A stretch of DNA of 62,975 bases, taken from positions 1-62,975 of the forward strand of contig NZ_JAJOHW010000092.1 in the NCBI RefSeq assembly GCF_021129195.1, given 5' to 3'. Positions 56,731 through 62,975 of this stretch are shown one piece after another (the stretch's first letter is position 1; every line of letters begins with the position of its first letter). The translations under genes and the position numbers were made by a program. The DNA comes from Chromobacterium aquaticum (GTDB taxonomy: Bacteria; Pseudomonadota; Gammaproteobacteria; Burkholderiales; Chromobacteriaceae). The notes beneath the pieces were generated by a model that had not been told where the DNA came from, did not search any database, and saw nothing but the letters and a program-made list of their open reading frames with translations.

Positions 56731-56876
56731 TTAGAGCGTGTTCACATCGCGCGCCCCAGGGCGGGGCAAACGCAGCGGCAGCCGTGGAATGCGCCGGGAA
56801 GCCCATGAGCATTCTGAAGGGGCGTGCGCCGTGCCGGGCCTCGCGACGCGCAAGGGATGGTGAGCAAGTTCTCAGA
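56731..56876. mobile_element. divergent TIR element, copy G, 146 bp
   Basis: The ends TTAGAGCGTGTTCACATCG (56731-) and, on the minus strand, TCTGAGAACTTGCTCACCAT (56876-) are related to each other and to the TTAGAAC family. Read on the minus strand, the inside has TTGCGCGTCG, CACGG, AATGCTCATG and GCATTCC in the same order as copies A and B, so it is a diverged family member. Confidence 0.6.
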
Positions 56877-56955
56877 GCAGCGGCCCCACTCTTCCGCGCG
56901 CAGCCTTCCGCGCCCGGAGCGAACTCGCCGGCCTCAGCCACTTACGAGGTGCCAT

Positions 56956-57888
56956 ATGGCGATCTTGCAAGCTTTTCAGTCCTTGATCGATACCGTGCAG
57001 GGCGGCCTGATCCTCGCCCTGCCCGCCGATGGCCAGATCGTCAGCGCCAACCAACTGGCGGCCATCTTGCTGGCCACGCCCCATGGCGATCTGATCGGCC
57101 AGTCGTTTTCCCACTTTCTGCCCAACCCCGCCGACCATGAGCTGCTGGCCCGCGAGCTGCGCCACAGCAGCATGATCTACAACCGCGCACTGACCCTGCA
57201 AGCCAATGGCGGACGCCATTTTGAAGTACAGCTATCGCTGCGCGAGGTGGAACTGGACGGCACGCGCTTACTGGTTTACAGCTTCAGCGACCGCACCGAA
57301 ACCAAGGTCATGAGCCAGTTGCTGGACTTTGAGCGCAGCCTGGTGGAGCGCTCGATCAGCCTGATGAAGAACCTGCGCGAGGAAGACAAGCCCGCCGACG
57401 ACGACAAACTGACCGGAGTGGCCGGCATGCATCGCCTGCTGTCAGCCGCCCATGCGGAAACCGGGCGCGCGCGGCGCTATGGCGGCGCCGTCTCCGGCCT
57501 GATCCTATCTCTGATGAATATGCCGGAACGGGTGCCGGAACTGGACGAGGGCTCGGTGCACCGCCATCTGCTGCGCCTGGCTGGCAGCCTGTGCCTGCAG
57601 AGCACTCGTGACAGCGACCTGGTGGCCAAACGCGAGGACGACGCCTTCATCATTCTCTTGCCCAGCACCGGCATGAGCGGCGCCAACGAGCTGGCGCGCC
57701 GGCTGATCAAGGCGCTGCGCCAGTTGACCTTCGTCTACCAGGGCGAGGAACGCACCGCCGCCGCCTGCGTCGGGCTCAGCGCGCTGCGTGGCAGCGAAAG
57801 CACGCCCAAGCCGATGCTGGACCGGCTGGACGAGGCCTTGCACAAAGCGCGTGAGGGCGGCCCCAATTTCATCGTCAAGCAGCCGTAA
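56956..57888 (+). CDS. PAS domain protein with degenerate GGDEF-like domain
   Basis: 310 residues. An N-terminal PAS domain (~1-115, FQSLIDTVQGGLILALPADGQIVSANQLAAILLATPHGDLIGQ) is joined by a short coil to a GGDEF-fold domain (~145-305). The catalytic GGDEF signature is replaced by EDDAF in LVAKREDDAFIILLPSTGMSG, so cyclic-di-GMP synthesis is unlikely; it may be a receptor or partner protein. GAGG upstream and the family N-terminus support ATG 56956. No membrane segment is present. Confidence 0.82.
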   Translation: MAILQAFQSLIDTVQGGLILALPADGQIVSANQLAAILLATPHGDLIGQSFSHFLPNPADHELLARELRHSSMIYNRALTLQANGGRHFEVQLSLREVELDGTRLLVYSFSDRTETKVMSQLLDFERSLVERSISLMKNLREEDKPADDDKLTGVAGMHRLLSAAHAETGRARRYGGAVSGLILSLMNMPERVPELDEGSVHRHLLRLAGSLCLQSTRDSDLVAKREDDAFIILLPSTGMSGANELARRLIKALRQLTFVYQGEERTAAACVGLSALRGSESTPKPMLDRLDEALHKAREGGPNFIVKQP

Positions 57889-57948
57889 ACGCCGACACGG
57901 TTCTTATTGTCGTTGACAATCTTCATGCGGAAGGTATAACTGCTCGGC

Positions 57949-59289
57949 ATGACAGCAACGCCCCCCTCTTCCGCATCCCGACTAAATACCTTTGTCGCCC
58001 CTGTTCCCGACGCCAAACTGATGCGGCGCCTGGTCCCGATCAACCGCTGGCTGAATCTGCACGGCCTGCCCCTGCTGCGCGACCTGCCGGGCTTGCGCCG
58101 GCTGCCCGGGTTGGCCGGGCTGTGCGATATCCGCGACATCCAGATTCCCGACGCCGATCAGACGCGGCTGCGCGCCAGCCTGCAAGCCGGGCAAGCTTGC
58201 TTCCTCGCGCCCAATCACCCGGAATTCTTCACCGACTGGATGATAGACAAGGAACTGTCCGCCCGTTTTGCGCCGCGGCTGGCCTGCTGGGCCACCCACG
58301 ACATCGTCAACGGCATGGGCGCGGCCATGCAGCGCTTCTGGCTGCGCAACAACCTGATCGCGCAAATCCCCGGCTCCGGCGGCGCTGCCGCCAAGCAGCA
58401 CTCCGTGGCCTGGGCGCTGCAAGGACACGGCGTGCTGCTGCATCCGGAAGGCGCGGTGAACTGGCACGCCGACCGTATCGCCCCGCTCTACCAGGGCGTG
58501 GCCGAACTGGCGCTGGACGCCTACTCCAGCCTGGATGAGCAAGCCGCCACCCAGCGCGTGCTGGTGCAACCCTTGCTATGGAAGCTGCGCTTCATCCGTG
58601 ACGAGAGCGCCGCCATCGGCAAGGAACTGGCCTGGACCGCCAAGCGGCTGCGGTTGCCGCTGGACCACGCTCAAGCACTGCCTCAACAATTACAGCAAAT
58701 ATTGGCGGCCTTGCTGGCCCGCGAAGCCGAGGCCGCCGGCATCCTGCTGCCGGAAGCGCCTTATTTCACCCGCCGCCGCCAGTTCCTGGCCACACTGGCG
58801 CAACAGCTGGACCAGCTGACGCCGGATTCGGCGCTGTCCTTGCCCGCGCCTCGCCGCTGGCAGCGCGCCGCCCGCGAGAGCGAGGACCGCGAACGCAAGC
58901 AACAGCTGAAGCAAGGGCTGGCGGCCTGGGAGCGGCTGAACCGCGTCGATGAAACCGCCTACAATCAGCCGCTGCTGGCGCAGGAACATATCGCCGAATG
59001 CGTGAAGCGCATTCGCCAGGACTATTGCCGCGGCACGCTGCGCGACACCCTCAACGCCTATTGCCCACGTCCGCCCGGCCCGCGCAGCCTGCAATTACGC
59101 GTGCCCGAAGCCATCGATGTCGGCCGCTGGCTGAGCGAGCATCCCGGAGCCGATGCCCAGGCACTGATACAGCACCTGCGCCAGTTGATGCAGCGGGACT
59201 TGGACCTGCTGCTGCAACAACTGCACCAGACCCGGCCTTATTGGACATTGCCCAATCCGCTCTATCAGGCAGAGCTTTCCGATGCTTGA
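57949..59289 (+). CDS. acyltransferase-like protein (PlsC superfamily)
   Basis: 446 residues. Residues ~75-210 carry PlsC-like motifs: APNHPEFFTDWMIDKEL (catalytic His/Asp, but spaced H-x5-D rather than the usual H-x4-D) and LLHPEGAVNW (the FPEG-type motif). The C-terminal half is helical and has no family that I recognise. Glycerophospholipid or other lipid acylation is the likely role. It lies 60 bp after the PAS gene and is followed by a strong terminator. Confidence 0.7.
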   Translation: MTATPPSSASRLNTFVAPVPDAKLMRRLVPINRWLNLHGLPLLRDLPGLRRLPGLAGLCDIRDIQIPDADQTRLRASLQAGQACFLAPNHPEFFTDWMIDKELSARFAPRLACWATHDIVNGMGAAMQRFWLRNNLIAQIPGSGGAAAKQHSVAWALQGHGVLLHPEGAVNWHADRIAPLYQGVAELALDAYSSLDEQAATQRVLVQPLLWKLRFIRDESAAIGKELAWTAKRLRLPLDHAQALPQQLQQILAALLAREAEAAGILLPEAPYFTRRRQFLATLAQQLDQLTPDSALSLPAPRRWQRAARESEDRERKQQLKQGLAAWERLNRVDETAYNQPLLAQEHIAECVKRIRQDYCRGTLRDTLNAYCPRPPGPRSLQLRVPEAIDVGRWLSEHPGADAQALIQHLRQLMQRDLDLLLQQLHQTRPYWTLPNPLYQAELSDA

Positions 59290-59295
59290 ATGACA

Positions 59296-59332
59296 AAACC
59301 GGCGCGGCATCGATATGATGCCGCGCCGGTTT
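59296..59332. terminator. bidirectional terminator between the acyltransferase gene and narK2
   Basis: A 16-bp perfect stem (AAACCGGCGCGGCATC / complement) with a 5-base loop between two convergent genes, with short A/T runs at both ends. Confidence 0.85.
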
Positions 59333-59351
59333 CCGCCGAACTGCCGCTAAC

Positions 59352-60749
59352 TCAGCAGCTCACTTCCGCGTTCTTGCGCGCATAGAACCACCAGCACAGC
59401 GCAATGCAGCTGATATAGAACACGATGAAGCACAGCAGCGCCGGTTCCGCGCCGCCTGTCGCCTTCATCGAAGCGCCAAAGCTCTGCGGGATGAAATAAC
59501 CGCCGTATGCGCCGATGGCGCTGATGAAACCGCCGGCCGCCGCCGACTCCTTGACCCCATCGACTTCGGCCTGCTTGCGAGCCTCCTCGCCGCGGCCGGC
59601 AACCGCGCGCAGCCGTCCCAACGTGAAGATGGTTGGAATCATCCGGTAGGTCGAACCATTGCCGACGCCGGCCATGGTGAACAACAGCAGGAACATCGCG
59701 AAGAAGCCGGCGAAGCTGCCGCCGCTCAACTGACCGGCCGCATCATGCGCCGGCAGGAAATGCAGGATGCCCAGCACCGCCAGCGCCATCACCACGAATA
59801 CCCACATCGTCACTTTCGCGCCGCCGAGCTTGTCGGAAATCATGCCGCCAACCGGCCGCACCAAGGCGCCAAGCAAGGGGCCGATAAAAGCGAACTTGGC
59901 CACCGGCACTTCAGGGAACTGGGTTTTGGTCAGCAAGGCGAAAGCGCCGGCAAAGCCGATGAAGCTGCCGAAGGTGCCGATATACAACCAGCACATCAGC
60001 CAATTGTGCTTGCGACGGAAAATGACCGCCTGCTCGGTGAACGAGGCCTTGGCATCGGCCAGATCATTCATGCCGAACCAGGCCGCCAGCGTCGCCAGCG
60101 CGATGAAGGGCACCCACACAAAGCCGGCATTCTGCAGCCACAAGCTCTTCTCCACTCCCTCCTTCACATAATGCTGCGCATCGCCGCCCAGAGCGCCGAA
60201 CATGCCGCCGGTCACCACCAGCGGAATCACGAACTGCGCCAGCGACACCCCCAGATTACCAAAGCCGGCGTTCAGGCCATTGGCGGCGCCTTTCTGCGCC
60301 TTGGGAAAGAAGTAAGCGATATTGGCCATGGAGCTGGCGAAATTGCCACTGCCCAGGCCGCACAGCAAGGCGATGGCCAGCATCACCGGATAAGGCGTGC
60401 TCGAATCCTGCACCGCGAAGCCCAACCACAGCGCCGGTATCAGCAAGGAAGCGGTGGACAGCGTGGTCCACTTGCGGCCGCCGACGATGGACGGCATGAA
60501 GGAATAGAAAATGCGCAAGGTGGCACCGGACAAGGCCGGCAGCGCCGTCAGCAGGAAGAGCTGATCCTTGGTGTAATTGAAGCCTGCATTCGGCAGGTTC
60601 AAGGTGACCACGCTCCACAACACGGAAATCACGAACGCCAGCGTCAGGCATGGAATCGAGATCCATAAATTGCGGCGGGCAATGCTTTGCCCTTCCTTCT
60701 GCCAGAATTCGGCATTCTCCGGTTCCCACCGGTTGATCAGATAAGACAT
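59352..60749 (-). CDS. narK2: nitrate/nitrite transporter, NarK2 type
   Basis: 465-residue MFS protein with about 12 membrane segments. Seen: ALSGATLRIFYSFMPSIVGGRKWT, containing the conserved arginine of the nitrate porter family, GLGSGNFASSMANIAYFFPKAQKG and the nitrate signature GNLGVSLAQFV, and FAFIGPLLGALVRPVGGMISDKLGG. This branch is thought to exchange nitrate and nitrite. GGGGAGGAG precedes ATG 60749 (MSYLINRWEPEN). It is the second gene of a narK1-narK2 pair, 100 bp after narK1. Confidence 0.93.
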   Translation of the reverse strand: MSYLINRWEPENAEFWQKEGQSIARRNLWISIPCLTLAFVISVLWSVVTLNLPNAGFNYTKDQLFLLTALPALSGATLRIFYSFMPSIVGGRKWTTLSTASLLIPALWLGFAVQDSSTPYPVMLAIALLCGLGSGNFASSMANIAYFFPKAQKGAANGLNAGFGNLGVSLAQFVIPLVVTGGMFGALGGDAQHYVKEGVEKSLWLQNAGFVWVPFIALATLAAWFGMNDLADAKASFTEQAVIFRRKHNWLMCWLYIGTFGSFIGFAGAFALLTKTQFPEVPVAKFAFIGPLLGALVRPVGGMISDKLGGAKVTMWVFVVMALAVLGILHFLPAHDAAGQLSGGSFAGFFAMFLLLFTMAGVGNGSTYRMIPTIFTLGRLRAVAGRGEEARKQAEVDGVKESAAAGGFISAIGAYGGYFIPQSFGASMKATGGAEPALLCFIVFYISCIALCWWFYARKNAEVSC

Positions 60750-60848
60750 GACGGACTCCTCCCCGCCAACCCGGGTCATGACCGGACCGGCGCTATTTGA
60801 CAAACTGGCGGCGCCGACAGCCAGCATCGACGCCGAAAAACCAAACGC

Positions 60849-62099
60849 TCAAGGCTTGACCACGGCCAGATGCAAGCGCTGCTCGGCCAAAGGCTTGAAC
60901 GAGTAATGCATCCATACCAGGCTGACGCAGACCGTGCCATAAAGCAGCATGAAGCAGCTGGAACGCACCCCGGTGAGATCCACCAACGCGCCGAACAGAA
61001 TCGGCAACACGAAACCGGCTAGGCCGCCGGCCAGACCCACCACGCCGGAAACCGCGCCGATGTTGTCGGAAAAATCATTGGCGATGAACTTGAACACCGA
61101 TGCCTTGCCCACCGCCATCGCCACGCCGGCAACGAACAACACCACGGTGAACAGCACGGAATCCAGGCCGATATGCAAGCTCCAGGGGCCCTTCACCGTC
61201 GCCACCACCATTTCGGTTTGCGGATAGGACAGAATGAAAAAGCATACCCACAGCACCCACATCACCCACCAAGTAGTGCGATAGGCGCCGAAACGGTCGG
61301 ACATCCAGCCGCCGATCGCGCGCAAGACGCCGCCAGGCAAAGAGAAACAGGCGGCCAGAAAAGCCGCGCTCTTCATATCGAAACCGTATTCGCCGACGAA
61401 ATACTTGGTCAGCCACAGCGACAGGCCGACATAACCGCCAAACACCACCGAGTAATACTGCGAATAACGCCAGACCCGCGGATCACGCAGCACTTGCAAT
61501 TGCTCTGAGAAGCGCTGCCCGCCGCCGCTGAGATGCGCCGGATTGTGATAGCTGCAGAACCAGAACAACAACGCCGCCGCCAGCATGATCCCGGCGTAAA
61601 CCTGGGGCACTAGGGTCCAGCCACCGAGCGCAATCAGCGCCGGCGCCACGAACTTGTTGACCGCCGCGCCGGAGTTGCCGGCGCCGAACACCCCCATCGC
61701 CATGCCCTGATGGCGCGCGTCGAACCAGCGCGCGACATAAGGCGTGCCCACCGAGAAACTGCCGCCGGCCAAGCCGATGAACAGGCCGATCAACAGGAAG
61801 TGCCAGAAATGGGTGGCGTACTCCATCAGATAAATCGGCAACACCGTGCTCAGCATCAGACAGAACAGCACAATGCGGCCACCATAACGGTCGGTCCAGA
61901 TACCCAACGGCACCCGTACCAGCGAGCCGGACAATACCGGCATCGCCACCAGAATGCCGAACTCGGTCTCATTCAGCCCCAACTGCTGCTTCACCGGAAT
62001 GCCCACCACGCCCATCATCATCCAGGCCATGAAACAGACGGTGAAAGCAAAGGTACTGACCGCCAACACCGAGTACTGCTGATATCTTGTGCTTGTCAT
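60849..62099 (-). CDS. narK1: nitrate transporter, NarK1 type
   Basis: 416-residue MFS protein. Seen: VLSGSLVRVPLGIWTDRYGGR with the substrate arginine, FGAGNSGAAVNKFVAPAL, CFSLPGGVLRAIGGWMSDRFGA with the second arginine, and AVSGVVGLAGGLAGFVLPILFG. NarK1-type proteins import nitrate with protons. GGAGG decides ATG 62099. narGHJI and a nitrate regulator are not present in the window. The pair is usually expressed without oxygen, but no clear FNR box was seen in the 235 bp upstream. Confidence 0.93.
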   Translation of the reverse strand: MTSTRYQQYSVLAVSTFAFTVCFMAWMMMGVVGIPVKQQLGLNETEFGILVAMPVLSGSLVRVPLGIWTDRYGGRIVLFCLMLSTVLPIYLMEYATHFWHFLLIGLFIGLAGGSFSVGTPYVARWFDARHQGMAMGVFGAGNSGAAVNKFVAPALIALGGWTLVPQVYAGIMLAAALLFWFCSYHNPAHLSGGGQRFSEQLQVLRDPRVWRYSQYYSVVFGGYVGLSLWLTKYFVGEYGFDMKSAAFLAACFSLPGGVLRAIGGWMSDRFGAYRTTWWVMWVLWVCFFILSYPQTEMVVATVKGPWSLHIGLDSVLFTVVLFVAGVAMAVGKASVFKFIANDFSDNIGAVSGVVGLAGGLAGFVLPILFGALVDLTGVRSSCFMLLYGTVCVSLVWMHYSFKPLAEQRLHLAVVKP

Positions 62100-62335
62100 T
62101 TCGCCTCCGCAGCGGCCAGCTATCGGCCAGTCCAACTCCATACTCACACCATACTGGCTGGCGAACGAAAAACCCATTCCCCAAACGCGGGCAATGGCAA
62201 GAGAAAACGACCTAATGGAAATAGTTCTTTTGGGTGGTATTCAGCGCCACATAAAGTTGGCTTTGCGCCAATGCGAGTTACAGCGCCGGCGACATTGGCT
62301 AAGATAGGGCCCATTGCCAACAAGGGACCGTCGCC

Positions 62336-62653
62336 ATGAATGCCGCCAAGAAAATCCGCCGTTTCATCGAAGAAGGACACGACCCGCAGCAAATGCAGGT
62401 GCTGAAAGAATTGGCCACCGCGCTGGAAATGGGCCGCTCGTTCGATCTGAGCCTGCTCTATGATATCGACATGCGATATTTCGACGTCGCCATCGACCTG
62501 CTCAAGGACTGGCGCTTCGACCATCACATCGCCTCGCGCAGCAAGCTGCTGGAGCAATTGCTGACCGAGATCGCTCCGGAACGGCAAGTGCTCGTGACGG
62601 CAAGCAAGGAAGAGAGCACGGACAGCCCCAAAGCCGCCAAGGCCAAGAAATAA
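62336..62653 (+). CDS. hypothetical protein, 105 aa
   Basis: Not recognised. A small acidic-basic mixed helical protein (MNAAKKIRRFIEEGHDPQQMQVLKELATALEMGRSFDLSLLYDID) with a lysine/alanine-rich tail (KAAKAKK). No signal or membrane segment. Single gene with its own terminator, next to the rRNA operon end; good ORF-like codon use. Confidence 0.72.
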   Translation: MNAAKKIRRFIEEGHDPQQMQVLKELATALEMGRSFDLSLLYDIDMRYFDVAIDLLKDWRFDHHIASRSKLLEQLLTEIAPERQVLVTASKEESTDSPKAAKAKK

Positions 62654-62672
62654 GACATCCATGCCGGATACG

Positions 62673-62707
62673 ACAAGGGCGCTGCTTGCAGCGCCCTTGT
62701 GCTTTTT
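62673..62707 (+). terminator. terminator of the 105-aa protein gene
   Basis: A 13-bp stem ACAAGGGCGCTGC / GCAGCGCCCTTGT with a TT loop, then GCTTTTT. Confidence 0.92.
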
Positions 62708-62739
62708 GAAGACCTGCTATTTTCGTAATAGAAATGCAT

Positions 62740-62767
62740 AAAGCCCAGCTCGATTGAGCTGGGCTTT
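62740..62767 (-). terminator. rRNA operon terminator
   Basis: AAAGCCCAGCTC / GAGCTGGGCTTT with a 4-base loop, just beyond the 5S 3' end on the minus strand. Confidence 0.85.
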
Positions 62768-62776
62768 GCAATGGGG

Positions 62777-62894
62777 CGTCTGGCGGTGTCCTACTTTCAC
62801 ATGGCGAATGCCACACTATCATCGGCGCTAAGGCGTTTCACGGTCCTGTTCGGGATGGGAAGGCGTGGGACCACCTCGCTATGGCCACCAGACA
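62777..62894 (-). rRNA. rrf: 5S ribosomal RNA
   Basis: Read on the minus strand it begins TGTCTGGTGGCCATAGCG and contains GTCCCACGCCTTCCCATCCC, GAACAGGACCGTGAAACGCC and TAGCGCCGATGATAGTG, ending GACACCGCCAGAC. Ends pair as in all 5S RNAs. Boundaries are good to a few bases. It implies 23S and 16S genes to the right on the minus strand. Confidence 0.95.
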
Positions 62895-62975
62895 TAAACT
62901 GGTACAAACTTAAAGAAGCCTAGGTTGATACTCGATCAACCCACATATATTCGGTATTCAATTGTGTCGCACAAC
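62895..62975 (-). other. 23S-5S spacer, partial
   Basis: AT-richer stretch between 5S and the unseen 23S gene. It contains a short palindrome around GGTTGATACTCGATCAACC (62922-62940), likely an rRNA processing stem. No gene. Confidence 0.6.

Larger units (their letters stand above)
56324..56955. other. divergent intergenic region with dyad and divergent TIR element
   Basis: No gene is seen in 632 bp. From left to right it holds the long leader of the minus-strand transporter, the dyad at 56574-56588, an AT-richer stretch, and the divergent TIR element at 56731-56876. Confidence 0.6.

Noticed and set aside
62100-62335. FNR or NarL box upstream of narK1
   Set aside because: I looked for TTGAT-N4-ATCAA and for TACYYMT-like heptamers; only poor matches (such as TACTCAC) occur.

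Overview
This window looks like the chromosome of a GC-rich betaproteobacterium of the Neisseriales, most likely Chromobacterium or a close relative. The evidence is the 5S rRNA type, the Pro-Arg-His-His tRNA cluster, the content of the liu operon, a close match to the C. violaceum PHP-domain nucleotide phosphatase, and the overall gene style. This is inference from protein and RNA recognition, not from a search. The window opens inside a LytTR response regulator and closes in the spacer between a minus-strand 5S rRNA and the 23S gene that must lie beyond the right edge. No prophage, CRISPR array or complete insertion sequence was seen.

Left part (1-13.6 kb): a LytTR regulator next to an OFA-family (YhjX-like) transporter, with a YpdB/PyrR-style direct-repeat operator between them. 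A gene-poor stretch follows, holding a duplicated ~160-bp leader and an unknown 173-aa protein, then yaiI. Next is a large leucine/isovalerate degradation operon: liuA, an NTF2-like gene, liuB, liuC, liuD, a GyrI-like gene, liuE and acetoacetyl-CoA synthetase. It starts from a promoter whose -35/-10 spacer is a dyad typical of MerR-type control.

Middle part (13.6-42.9 kb): two glycosyltransferase genes, rpmE, cysS, yecA-like, uppP, a Nudix hydrolase, purU, folD, four tRNAs, a GntR regulator with two pirins, and a two-partner secretion pair (TpsB then TpsA) with a near-perfect Fur box. Then come dadA-alr with a divergent Lrp-type regulator, a soluble PAS chemoreceptor behind a perfect FNR box, and ybaK. 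A structured intergenic region holds a possible 26-codon gene. Last is an operon of S4-domain protein, oxidoreductase-like protein, rnm, yciO-like, site-2 protease and trpS.

Right part (43-63 kb): DnaA-box-like repeats around a NadR-like ATPase gene, an asparaginase, two paralogous secreted proteins, and a GntR/UTRA regulator with a divergent four-gene ABC importer (2-aminoethylphosphonate type is the best guess). Then a NIT-domain chemoreceptor, a DUF1615 lipoprotein, an NSS transporter, a PAS/degenerate-GGDEF protein, an acyltransferase-like protein, tandem narK1-narK2 and a small hypothetical gene lead to 5S rRNA.

The most interesting pattern is a family of ~150-bp elements with ~19-bp terminal inverted repeats (TTAGAACCTGTTTACGATC type). 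They occur as two intact copies, one divergent copy and several half copies, and in five places the element end supplies the stop codon of the adjacent gene.
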